From Candidatus Zemynaea palustris (GTDB taxonomy: Bacteria; Vulcanimicrobiota; Vulcanimicrobiia; Vulcanimicrobiales; Vulcanimicrobiaceae), in NCBI GenBank assembly GCA_003134695.1, contig PLCB01000012.1:1-64000 (forward strand): DNA of 64,000 bases. Direction: 5' to 3'. Numbering within the stretch: the first letter of the stretch is position 1; every line of letters starts with the position of its first letter. The notes under the pieces are model-generated. The model saw only the letters and a list, made by a program, of their open reading frames with translations. It did not search any database and was not told the DNA's origin. A program made the translations under genes and the position numbers. Shown in pieces: positions 17,513 through 25,352 of this stretch.

Positions 17513-18348
17513 GCGGGCTTCGGCTGCGCGATCAGATCTCGATACAAACCGACCTGCACGATCGCGGAGAACCCAGCGTACGCCAGCAAGGCGAGGACGG
17601 GCACCACGCAGCCTACGCCGCTGAACATGAGCAAAGGGACCGGGGGCATCTGGAGCGTCGCACTCGATCCCGTCGGCACGGTCGAGAACTGCAGCGGCAG
17701 CATCGCGCCGTACATTAAAAAGCTCAGAAGAAAGCTCAGACCGTATTGGATCGCGTACAGCACGAGCCACGTGACCAGCGAGGGAACTAAGAACCGTCGG
17801 ATGAGCGTGAACGACTCGCCGACCGCTTCGAATCCACCACGCCGTCCGGCGATCGCCGCCGGAAGCACGTACATCGTAACGAACGTCAAGGCGATGATCG
17901 AAAGACCGAGGGTCGGCAACAGGAGGATGAACGCCAGCAAGGCGACTCCGATGAGCCCGATCCACGCCACGAACACCGCACTAGCGCGCGACGAGAAGGC
18001 AGCGAACCCGTCGGCGAAGGTCGTCGACCCGCGCGTCCACGCTGCGTCCGCCATGGCATACATCGCAATTTGCGACCATAATGCAAGCAACATTACGAGG
18101 ACGAAGAGCAGCAAAGAGCCGACGATCGCGAACCCGGCGAAGCCGGCCGAGGCGTGCTCCGCGCCGTGCGTCGCGATCGCGCCGACGATGACGGCGACGG
18201 CGAACGCCGCCAGGATGATCATGGCGAGGAACCCGGCCACGATCGGCGGCAGCGACACGATCCAATTGCGCTTGAAGAGTTCCCACGATTGGGCGAAGAG
18301 CACTCCGAATTCAATCGGAGCGGGGGCCGGGCCGGCACTCGTCGTCAC
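17500..18348 (-). CDS. polytopic membrane protein of unknown function
   Basis: This 282-aa protein has about six hydrophobic segments, with a basic/aromatic start (SWELFKRNWIVSLPPIVAGF) of the kind seen in glycerophosphodiester phosphodiesterase-type membrane-domain and DUF975-like proteins. The GTG at 18348 is preceded by AAGGAGG, a strong ribosome site, so the longer frame to 18414 is not used. It lies between ribE and ribBA on the opposite strand. No transporter signature for riboflavin is recognisable; a role in flavin movement is only a guess from position. Confidence 0.75.
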   Translation of the reverse strand: MTTSAGPAPAPIEFGVLFAQSWELFKRNWIVSLPPIVAGFLAMIILAAFAVAVIVGAIATHGAEHASAGFAGFAIVGSLLLFVLVMLLALWSQIAMYAMADAAWTRGSTTFADGFAAFSSRASAVFVAWIGLIGVALLAFILLLPTLGLSIIALTFVTMYVLPAAIAGRRGGFEAVGESFTLIRRFLVPSLVTWLVLYAIQYGLSFLLSFLMYGAMLPLQFSTVPTGSSATLQMPPVPLLMFSGVGCVVPVLALLAYAGFSAIVQVGLYRDLIAQPKPAQIS

Positions 18349-18471
18349 GGGGCCTCCTTGGCAGTGAGGTCGTGCAGCAGCGCGTTCATAGACGCGCACG
18401 CTCCTTTCGCGCAACGCAGCCGCGTCCTGGAGTGCGGCACCCGGGCGGGGTTGTTGCAGCGCAAGTGGACG

Positions 18472-18489
18472 GGTTAACGTCTGTTAACC
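18472..18489. promoter_or_regulatory. 18-bp palindrome, putative operator for HTH-RibBA
   Basis: GGTTAAC (18472-18478) and GTTAACC (18483-18489) form an inverted repeat with a 4-nt spacer. Each half contains the self-complementary GTTAAC, and the half-sites are 10 bp apart, one helical turn. It lies 14 bp before the ribBA ATG, in the 155-bp gap between divergent genes. TTGTTG at 18451-18456 could be a weak -35. The adjacent product carries a DNA-binding domain, so autoregulation is a reasonable inference. Confidence 0.5.
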
Positions 18490-18503
18490 TCGAACCAGCC
18501 GGC

Positions 18504-19913
18504 ATGCCCGACTTTGCCGAGGAACTTCGCGCCGCGATGGAGCGAGCCGGCCTGACCGCCGCCGAGGTGGCCGTTCGCTCCGGCCTGACCGAGGGGGCGA
18601 TCTCCTACCTCCGCTCGGGGCGGCGCAGTCCTTCGTACCGCACGGTCCAAGCCTTGCGCAAGGCACTGCCGGATCTCGCCGCCGACACCGAACCCGGAAC
18701 CGAAGAACAGATCTTCGAGCCGATCGAAGATGCGATCGCGGACATTCGCGCCGGGAAGATGGTCGTGGTCCTCGACGACGAGGATCGTGAGAACGAAGGC
18801 GACCTGGTCATGGCCGCGCAGATGGTCACGCCCGACGCGATCAACTTCATGCGCCGCGAGGCCGGCGGATTGATTTGCGTCCCGATCATCGGCAAGCGGC
18901 TTGACGAACTACAAATTCCGCAGATGGTCTCTGAGAATACGGCGGTACACGAAACCGCCTTCACGATTTCGATCGAAGCGCGCGGCCGTACCACGACCGG
19001 AATCTCGGCGCACGACCGCGCGGCGACGATTGCGGCGCTGCTCGACCCGAATGCGAAGCCGGCCGACTTCTTGCGTCCGGGGCACACCTTTCCGTTACGC
19101 GCGCGCGACGGCGGCGTGCTCGTTCGCGCCGGCCAAACCGAGGCGGCAGTCGACCTCGCGCGGCTCGCCGGTTTCTATCCGGCAGGCGTCGTCGTCGAGA
19201 TCATGGACGATGACGGGAGCATGATGCGGCTTCCGCGTCTCAGAGAGTTCGCGAAGCGTCATGGGCTGCGCTTGATCACGGTGAAGGACCTGATCGCCTA
19301 CCGCATGCGCACCGAGAAACTCGTGCAACGCATCGCCGAATTCGATTTTCCGACAGCGCACGGCAACTTCCACGGCGTCGCGTACGAAACGAAGATCGAC
19401 GACATCGCCCACGTCGCGATGGTCATGGGCGAGATCGGCGATGGCAACGGTCTGCTGGTGCGCGTCCATTCGGAATGCCTCACCGGCGACGCGCTGCACT
19501 CGTTGCGCTGCGATTGCGCGGCCCAGCGCGACGCCGCGCTCGAACTCATCGCGCGCGAAGGACGCGGCGTGTTTCTCTATCTCCATCAGGAAGGCCGCGG
19601 GATCGGGCTTGCCAACAAATTGCGCGCGTACGAATTGCAAGACCGCGGCGCCGACACCGTCGAAGCGAACATCGCGCTCGGCTTGCCGGTCGACAAGCGC
19701 GACTACGGAATCGGCTCGCAAATCCTGGTCGATCTCGGGGCGCGCGAGATGCGCTTGATCACGAACAACCCAAAGAAGATCGTCGGCCTCGAAGGCTACG
19801 GTCTAAAGATTGTCGATCGCGTTCCGTTGCAGATCGAACCGACGGCACACAACGCGCGCTATATCGAAACCAAGCGCGATCGTCTCGGACACATCTTCGG
19901 AGCCGCGTCGTGA
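18504..19913 (+). CDS. ribBA: HTH-RibBA fusion (DHBP synthase / GTP cyclohydrolase II with N-terminal XRE helix-turn-helix)
   Basis: This 469-aa protein has three parts. Residues about 4-57 form a Cro/CI-type helix-turn-helix (GLTAAEVAVRSGLTEGAISYLRSGRRSP). Residues about 72-270 are 3,4-dihydroxy-2-butanone-4-phosphate synthase, with DDEDRENEGDLVMAA and GHTFPLRARDGGV. The rest is GTP cyclohydrolase II, with zinc ligands in SECLTGDALHSLRCDC, then HQEGRGIGL. Both enzyme domains look active, so it supplies both riboflavin precursors. The HTH is not part of normal RibBA (about 400 aa) and suggests the enzyme is also a regulator. A palindrome lies 14 bp upstream. No clear Shine-Dalgarno precedes the ATG. 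The GTG of ribH overlaps its stop. Confidence 0.93.
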   Translation: MPDFAEELRAAMERAGLTAAEVAVRSGLTEGAISYLRSGRRSPSYRTVQALRKALPDLAADTEPGTEEQIFEPIEDAIADIRAGKMVVVLDDEDRENEGDLVMAAQMVTPDAINFMRREAGGLICVPIIGKRLDELQIPQMVSENTAVHETAFTISIEARGRTTTGISAHDRAATIAALLDPNAKPADFLRPGHTFPLRARDGGVLVRAGQTEAAVDLARLAGFYPAGVVVEIMDDDGSMMRLPRLREFAKRHGLRLITVKDLIAYRMRTEKLVQRIAEFDFPTAHGNFHGVAYETKIDDIAHVAMVMGEIGDGNGLLVRVHSECLTGDALHSLRCDCAAQRDAALELIAREGRGVFLYLHQEGRGIGLANKLRAYELQDRGADTVEANIALGLPVDKRDYGIGSQILVDLGAREMRLITNNPKKIVGLEGYGLKIVDRVPLQIEPTAHNARYIETKRDRLGHIFGAAS

Positions 19914-20377
19914 AGCCGGCCGCAATCGCGCGGCATGGTACGCTTCCCGACGGAAGAGGACGCCGGGTCGCCGTCGTGTGCGCAGAGTTCTACGTTCAAC
20001 TGGCGGAGTGGCTCGAAGATGGTACTCGCCGGGCGCTGGCGGATTGCGGCGTCTCGGAGGAGCATCGGACCTTCGTGCGCGTACCCGGCTGTTTCGAATT
20101 GCCGCTCGCCGCGCAGCGTCTGATCCAAACCGGCAAGTTCGACGCGGTCGTCGCGCTCGGCGTGGTGGTTCGCGGTGATACGCCGCACTTTCAATATGTC
20201 GCCGGCGAATGCGCGCGCGGCATCATGGACGTCCAACTGTCGACCGGAACTCCGATCGGTTTTGGGGTCCTGACGACCGAGACGCTCGAACAGGCGGAGG
20301 AACGGGCCGACCCCCGGCGCGGCGACAAGGGCTACGAGGCGGCGCTCGCGGCGCTGGCCGCGCTCAGCGTCGGCTGA
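19910..20377 (+). CDS. ribH: 6,7-dimethyl-8-ribityllumazine synthase
   Basis: This 155-aa enzyme condenses the ribityl-pyrimidine with dihydroxybutanone phosphate to give lumazine. It has VPGCFELPLAAQ, the substrate loop ALGVVVRGDTPHFQYV, GFGVLTTET and the phosphate-binding RRGDKGYEAA. The GTG overlaps the ribBA stop by 4 nt (GTGA), so the two are coupled. With ribD, ribE and ribBA it completes the riboflavin pathway except for the phosphatase step. Confidence 0.95.
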   Translation: MKPAAIARHGTLPDGRGRRVAVVCAEFYVQLAEWLEDGTRRALADCGVSEEHRTFVRVPGCFELPLAAQRLIQTGKFDAVVALGVVVRGDTPHFQYVAGECARGIMDVQLSTGTPIGFGVLTTETLEQAEERADPRRGDKGYEAALAALAALSVG

Positions 20378-20384
20378 GGGTCGC

Positions 20385-20413
20385 TTGCGTTTTCCCTAAA
20401 CCTTCCCTATACT
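20385..20413 (+). promoter_or_regulatory. sigma-70-like promoter
   Basis: TTGCGT (20385-20390) and TATACT (20408-20413) are separated by 17 bp, a good match to a housekeeping promoter. It lies just after ribH and about 65 bp before the zinc-ribbon gene. Confidence 0.55.
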
Positions 20414-20477
20414 CGCTGGGTAACGGGGGTGCTTTAGCGCACGTCCGTTTGCACTTCGCAGACCCCCGGAGGCCCCA

Positions 20478-20774
20478 GTGCAAGACAAGACCCTCATTTG
20501 TAAAGACTGCGGTTCTGAGTTTGCGTTCTCGGTTCGCGACCAGCAGTTCTATGCCGAGAAAGGCTTCGAAAACGAGCCGCAACGCTGCCGCGATTGCCGG
20601 AGCGCTCGCAAATCGCAACGCTCGAATTCGGGCGGAGGTGCGCGCGAAATGTTCGAAGCGATTTGCGCTCAGTGCGGCGTGCCGACGACCGTGCCGTTCA
20701 AACCGCGCGGCGATCGTCCGGTGTACTGCCGGGCCTGTTACGCGACGCTCGCACCGCAAGCGGCGCGCGTCTAA
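20478..20774 (+). CDS. small double zinc-ribbon protein
   Basis: This 98-aa protein has two zinc-ribbon modules: CKDCGSEF...CRDCRSAR in the first half and CAQCG...YCRACY in the second, joined by a polar linker. Proteins of this type are widespread, usually annotated as CxxC-domain or zinc-ribbon proteins of unknown function, and may bind nucleic acid or protein. The GTG start is preceded by GGAGG at the right spacing, and a clear promoter lies upstream, so it is probably well expressed on its own transcript. Confidence 0.85.
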   Translation: MQDKTLICKDCGSEFAFSVRDQQFYAEKGFENEPQRCRDCRSARKSQRSNSGGGAREMFEAICAQCGVPTTVPFKPRGDRPVYCRACYATLAPQAARV

Positions 20775-20827
20775 CTTTCCAGCCAGGTAGCGGAAACGCT
20801 CCCGCACGGTCGAACCGTCGCGGTAAG

Positions 20828-21862
20828 ATGAGTCATTTGCCGGCGGCGGCGTTCGAAGCGGTGTGGTGGGACGGCGACGCCGTCGGCTACATCGATCAGC
20901 GCGGGTTGCCCCACGACATCATTCGCAAACGGGCGCACGGCGTCGACGAGATCGTCGAGGCGATCGCGACCCTCGCCGTGCGCGGCGCGCCGTGCATCGG
21001 GATCTTCGGGGCGTACGGCGTCGCGCTCGCGCGCGCGTCGACGGACGACGACTCAGCCTTCGCGTCCGCGGCCGCCCGCATTCGTGCGGCGCGACCGACC
21101 GCGGTGAATCTGGCGTGGGCCGTCGACCGCGTGCTCGCCGCTGCGCAGTCCGAACATCTCTCCGAGGCGCGCGCGATCCACGCGGAGCAGCGCGCGGTCG
21201 ATCGGGCGATCGCCGAGTTCGGAGCGGCGCTGTTGCCCGATCGCTGCGACGTATTGACGCACTGCAATACCGGTCCGCTCGCAACCGGCGGAGACGGAAC
21301 GGCGCTCGGCGTCATCATCGCCGCGCATCGGCTCGGCAAACGCGTTCACGCTTACGTCGACGAGACGCGTCCCCTTTTGCAGGGGGCGCGTCTGACGACG
21401 TTCGAGCTGGCTGCCGCCGGCGTCCCGGCGACGCTCATCGCCGACGCTGCGGCGGCCGCGACGATGCGCGAGAAGAAGATCGCGGCGATCATCGTCGGGG
21501 CCGATCGAATTGCAACCAACGGTGACACCGCGAATAAAATCGGAACCTACCAGCTTGCGATTGCCGCCGCGCACCACCGCATTCCGTTTTACGTCGCGGC
21601 GCCGCGCTCGACGATCGACTTCGCGCTTACCGGCGGCGACGGGATCGTTATCGAGCAGCGCGCCGCCGAAGAGGTGCGCGCGTTCGGCGAGCAAGCGACG
21701 GCACCGCGCGACGTCGACGTCTACAATCCGGCGTTCGACGTGACTCCAGGACATTTGATCACGGCGATCGTCACCGAATATGGCGTCCTTCGCCCACCGT
21801 ATCAAGAAGCGATCCCCGATCTTGCGCTGCGTCCGCGCTTGTTGCTCGAATTCGCACGCTAG
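20828..21862 (+). CDS. mtnA: S-methyl-5-thioribose-1-phosphate isomerase
   Basis: This 344-aa enzyme isomerises methylthioribose 1-phosphate to the ribulose form in methionine salvage. It has the N-terminal RGLPHDIIRKRAHGVDEI, RGAPCIGIFGAYG, the catalytic Cys in THCNTGPLATGGDGTALGVI, DETRPLLQGARLTTFEL and the catalytic Asp in VGADRIATNGDTANKIGTY. The ATG at 20828 follows GCGGTAAG. No other methionine-salvage gene is nearby; the next gene starts 12 nt downstream. Confidence 0.95.
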   Translation: MSHLPAAAFEAVWWDGDAVGYIDQRGLPHDIIRKRAHGVDEIVEAIATLAVRGAPCIGIFGAYGVALARASTDDDSAFASAAARIRAARPTAVNLAWAVDRVLAAAQSEHLSEARAIHAEQRAVDRAIAEFGAALLPDRCDVLTHCNTGPLATGGDGTALGVIIAAHRLGKRVHAYVDETRPLLQGARLTTFELAAAGVPATLIADAAAAATMREKKIAAIIVGADRIATNGDTANKIGTYQLAIAAAHHRIPFYVAAPRSTIDFALTGGDGIVIEQRAAEEVRAFGEQATAPRDVDVYNPAFDVTPGHLITAIVTEYGVLRPPYQEAIPDLALRPRLLLEFAR

Positions 21863-21874
21863 CGACCTGCGAGC

Positions 21875-22852
21875 GTGAGGTTCTACGATTTTCTCGACAA
21901 GGCGCCGGCGATCGGACGGCTCGTCGTCATCGAAGGCGTCGAACGTGTCTTCGCGGAGCGAGCCGTAGCGGCGATCGTCGAGCGCCAACTTGCGCCGGCC
22001 GAACGGGATCTCAATCTCGAGCGCATCATCGCAACCGAGCTCGAAGATTTTTCGCGCGTCGAAGCCGCCGTCGCGGCCCTCCCTTTCTTGGGATCGACTC
22101 GGGTCGTCGTCGTCCGGGGCGCGCACGAGCTCAGGGCCGATCCGCGACGGGCCCTCGTCGCCGTTGCGCAGACCGTCCCCGAAGGGAACACGCTGGTCAT
22201 CGAAGACCTCGTCTCCCCGGCCAGCAAGCGGCCCGAGCCGATCGGGAAGCTCGTCGGGGCTCGCGCGGCTCTCCGAATCGACACGACGCCCTCCGCCGAT
22301 GCGCGGGAGCGATTCATCCGCGAGCTCCTCGGAGAGCTGGGCGCCACGATGGAACCGGCCGCGCTGGCGGCGTTGGTAGGTAGCGAGGCGGATCTCGGCT
22401 CGGTCCGGACCGACGTCGAGAAGCTCGTGCTCGGCGGGAAGAAGGTCACGCTGGCCGACGTCATGCGGGAAAGCCTCATCACCGAAGATGTCCGGGCCTA
22501 CCAGTACGCGAGCGCCGTCGCCGCGGGTCGAGTCGCCGAAGCGCTGGCGATGGCTCAGGAACTCTTCGCATCCGATCCGCGGAGCGCGGCCGTGCCGATG
22601 CTGGCGGCATTGGCCCAGGAGTACGGCTTCGTCTGGGAGTTGACAAGACCGGGTGGGGCGCTTCCGCCGCGCGCGCGTTGGCGAGAGCGCGACCTCCGAG
22701 CGGTGGCGCGACGGCTCGGAGAACGGCAGGCACGCCTCGGCTTCGAGCGAGCGGTCCGGGGATTCGAGGCGGTGGTAACCGGGCGCGCCGACGACCCACG
22801 GACGGTCGTGGAAATGGCGACCGCGGCGGGGGCGGATGCAGGGACGCGCTAG
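21875..22852 (+). CDS. holA: DNA polymerase III delta subunit
   Basis: This 325-aa clamp-loader subunit opens the beta clamp. It has the N-terminal AAA+-like fold with VVIEGVERVFAERA, ERIIATELEDFSRVEAAVAALPFLGSTRVVVVRGA, a lid with GAALRID..., and the C-terminal helical domain with DVRAYQYASAVAAGRVAEALAMAQEL. As in other HolA proteins there is no complete Walker A. The GTG start lies 12 nt after mtnA, so they probably share a transcript. Confidence 0.88.
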   Translation: MRFYDFLDKAPAIGRLVVIEGVERVFAERAVAAIVERQLAPAERDLNLERIIATELEDFSRVEAAVAALPFLGSTRVVVVRGAHELRADPRRALVAVAQTVPEGNTLVIEDLVSPASKRPEPIGKLVGARAALRIDTTPSADARERFIRELLGELGATMEPAALAALVGSEADLGSVRTDVEKLVLGGKKVTLADVMRESLITEDVRAYQYASAVAAGRVAEALAMAQELFASDPRSAAVPMLAALAQEYGFVWELTRPGGALPPRARWRERDLRAVARRLGERQARLGFERAVRGFEAVVTGRADDPRTVVEMATAAGADAGTR

Positions 22853-22969
22853 CTTCCCTGAGCAACAGGATTGGAGCAGCGGGACGGGCAACGTCGCCCC
22901 AAGCGCGGCGTGCGTACGTGCTGACGTTCGCTTATCTTCCCGCGGAACTTTTTCAAGGAGTTCTATTTC

Positions 22970-23803
22970 ATGCGCAGTTTCTTAGCTCGACTGGCCCTCG
23001 TGGGATTGGTCGGCATCGCACTCGTTGGATGTGGGACGTCAAACGGAACGACACTCCAGGCCGGAGCGGTACCGAACAATTCCGGCGGCGGACCGATCAA
23101 CACGACCGTGGGCGTCGGCAATCCGCCCGCGGGCTCGATCGCGCCCTCGGGATTACTCGATGACGGGGCGCTCACGGCACTTCCGGGGGCAACGGCGCCC
23201 GGCACCTTCACCGGCTTCAACGATGTTGCGACCGACACGCAGGGTCTAGGCAGCGGCCCCGGAGCGGATCCTGCTCCGGCGCCGACGGATGCCTTTGTCA
23301 CCGCGATGGGTGGCTACGACATACTCGCCTGGTCCGGCAACAACAACCAAGTTATTCAACTGAAGTACAATCCCGTTGGGCGGGTCAATCCGAGCCTGGT
23401 GTACACCTTCGGTTTGCCGGGGAACTCGGCGTTCTTCACGTACAGTCAGATCGTCATCCACATCGGCGCCATTACGGGTACATTACCCGCGCCGACGTCG
23501 GTCAGCCTCGAACTCGTCGGCAACGGAACGACCGCGGGCGCCGGTAGTGCCACGAGTACCTATGACGTTCGGGTTGCGTGCACCGCCGCGCCCGCCATCG
23601 CGGTCTTCGCTTTCAAGTGCGGCGCGCTGCCGGCTTACGGCGCGGTCGCAAATACCGTCGGCCCGTCACCGATCGTTCCGGGCGCTGCCGGTGCGTACAC
23701 GCCGTACAGTTACAACCTCTACCTAGAGCCGATCTATGCGGCCGTGACCAATCCGACGCAGAGCGCGACTTTTAATTTCGCGTACGCGTACGCCATTCAG
23801 TAG
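22970..23803 (+). CDS. secreted lipoprotein of unknown function
   Basis: This 277-aa protein has a lipoprotein signal: basic start, hydrophobic LALVGLVGIALVG and lipobox LVGC at about residues 18-21. It is followed by a Gly/Asn/Thr-rich linker and a beta-rich body with no recognised domain (VYTFGLPGNSAFFTY, TSVSLELVGNGT, YNLYLEPIYAAV). The body resembles an exported beta-sandwich. AAGGAG lies 9 nt before the ATG. It is preceded by a 117-bp gap that must hold its promoter. Confidence 0.75.
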   Translation: MRSFLARLALVGLVGIALVGCGTSNGTTLQAGAVPNNSGGGPINTTVGVGNPPAGSIAPSGLLDDGALTALPGATAPGTFTGFNDVATDTQGLGSGPGADPAPAPTDAFVTAMGGYDILAWSGNNNQVIQLKYNPVGRVNPSLVYTFGLPGNSAFFTYSQIVIHIGAITGTLPAPTSVSLELVGNGTTAGAGSATSTYDVRVACTAAPAIAVFAFKCGALPAYGAVANTVGPSPIVPGAAGAYTPYSYNLYLEPIYAAVTNPTQSATFNFAYAYAIQ

Positions 23804-23818
23804 CAATGCTTCGGGCTC

Positions 23819-23845
23819 GGGGTTCCGCCGGAGTGGCGGATCCCC
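23819..23845 (+). terminator. stem-loop after the lipoprotein gene
   Basis: GGGG, TT, CCGCC, loop GGAGT, GGCGG, AT, CCCC form an 11-bp stem with one mismatch, 16 nt after the lipoprotein stop. No T tract follows, so it may act only weakly or stabilise the mRNA end. Confidence 0.4.
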
Positions 23846-23921
23846 GGGCCTCTAGGCAGCAACTAGCGGCCGGCAGTTCCGCAACCAAGGCGCGGTTTTC
23901 AGGCTCGGCGAACCGCGTTTC

Positions 23922-25352
23922 GTGATGGATTACGGGTCGTACGCCTCGCCGTTCTCGTGGAGATATGGGCGCGCCGAGTTGCGCGAACTCTTCTCGGAGC
24001 GGGAGCGCAGACGACTGTGGCGTGCCGTCTGGGTGGCGCTGGCCCGCTCGCAAGAGCGCAGCGGTCTCGTCTCCGCAAGCGAAGTGACGGACCTCGAAGC
24101 GCATGCGAACGACGTCGACATCGACGCCGCGCTGAAGATCGAGCGTGAAATCGGTCACGACCTGATGGCGGAATTGCGCGTCTTCGCTTCGCAAGCGCGC
24201 AGTGGTGGCGGAAAACTGCACCTCGGCGCGACCTCGATGGATGTCGAGGACACGGTCGAGGCCTACCGGATGCGGCGCGCGCTGTCGCTTGTCGGCGAAC
24301 GGTTGCATGCCGTCCTGCATGCGTTGGGCGTTCGGATCGTCCAATACGCCGACTTGGTCGCTTTGGGATACACGCATCTCCAGCCGGCCGAGCCGACGAC
24401 GCTCGGGTACCGGCTCGCGGTGTACGCTCAGGATCTGTTGGTCGACGAAGCGCAACTACGCGACGCATACCATCAGATAACGGCCAAAGGCATTCGCGGG
24501 GCCGTCGGAACCTCGGCTTCGTTCGAGCGCCTGCTGCGGGGCACCGGCCGTAGCGCGCGCGATCAGGAAGAAGACGTTCTTTCACATTTTGACTTGAGCG
24601 CTCGCGAGGTCAGCGGTCAAACTTATCCGCGCAAGCTCGATTACTTGGTCGTCTCCGCGCTCGCCGGGCTCGGCGCGTCTCTCTCGAAATTCGCCGCCGA
24701 CGTTCGCATCTTGTCCTCGCCGGGATTCGGCGAACTCTTCGAGCCGTTCGGCGCCAAGCAGGTCGGCAGTTCGGCGATGCCCTTCAAGCGTAATCCGGTA
24801 ATGTGCGAGCGCCTCGGCTCGCTGGCGCGGCTCCTGCCGGCGTATGCGAACGTCCTGTGGCAAAATGCCGCGACCAATTATCTCGAGCGGACCCTCGACG
24901 ACAGCGCCAATCGGCGCGTGGTCCTTCCCGAGTCGTTCTTGTGTAGCGACGAACTGCTCGGCTTGGGCTTGAAGATCGTGGAAGGGCTGCGGGTCGACGA
25001 GCGACGGATCGCGCAGAATCTGCGCGCCTTCGGACCCTTCGCCGGCAGCGAAGCCGTACTCATGGAAGCGGTCAAAGCCGGTGGCGATCGCCAAGTGCTG
25101 CACGAGGTCATTCGAGAAGCCGCCATGCGCGCGCACGAAGTGGTGGGGAGCGGCCGCGACAATCCGCTCGCGCAGTATCTGGTCGACGACACGCATTTGA
25201 CGGCGCTGCTCGACCCGGCCGAGATTCGCGCGTTGCTCGATCCGAGCGATCAGGTCGGCGACGCGCCGGAGCGCGCCCGCCGTTTGGCGTCGCAGATCGA
25301 AGAGTTGCCGCCGTTTCCGAAGCCGCGCGCTTTGTTGGGAGCATCTTCGTGA
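23922..25352 (+). CDS. purB: adenylosuccinate lyase
   Basis: This 476-aa member of the aspartase/fumarase superfamily cleaves SAICAR to AICAR and adenylosuccinate to AMP. It has LHLGATSMDVEDT, GYTHLQPAEPTTLGYRLA with the catalytic His, RGAVGTSASF and the signature SSAMPFKRNPVMCERL with the flexible catalytic loop. GTG 23922 and ATG 23925 are adjacent possible starts. It opens the purine cluster; its stop overlaps the purC start. Confidence 0.95.
   Translation: MMDYGSYASPFSWRYGRAELRELFSERERRRLWRAVWVALARSQERSGLVSASEVTDLEAHANDVDIDAALKIEREIGHDLMAELRVFASQARSGGGKLHLGATSMDVEDTVEAYRMRRALSLVGERLHAVLHALGVRIVQYADLVALGYTHLQPAEPTTLGYRLAVYAQDLLVDEAQLRDAYHQITAKGIRGAVGTSASFERLLRGTGRSARDQEEDVLSHFDLSAREVSGQTYPRKLDYLVVSALAGLGASLSKFAADVRILSSPGFGELFEPFGAKQVGSSAMPFKRNPVMCERLGSLARLLPAYANVLWQNAATNYLERTLDDSANRRVVLPESFLCSDELLGLGLKIVEGLRVDERRIAQNLRAFGPFAGSEAVLMEAVKAGGDRQVLHEVIREAAMRAHEVVGSGRDNPLAQYLVDDTHLTALLDPAEIRALLDPSDQVGDAPERARRLASQIEELPPFPKPRALLGASS

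Noticed and set aside
21053-22891. 612-aa minus-strand ORF antisense to mtnA/holA
   Set aside because: Both genes on the plus strand have full family motifs; the antisense product is Arg/Asp-rich with no domain.
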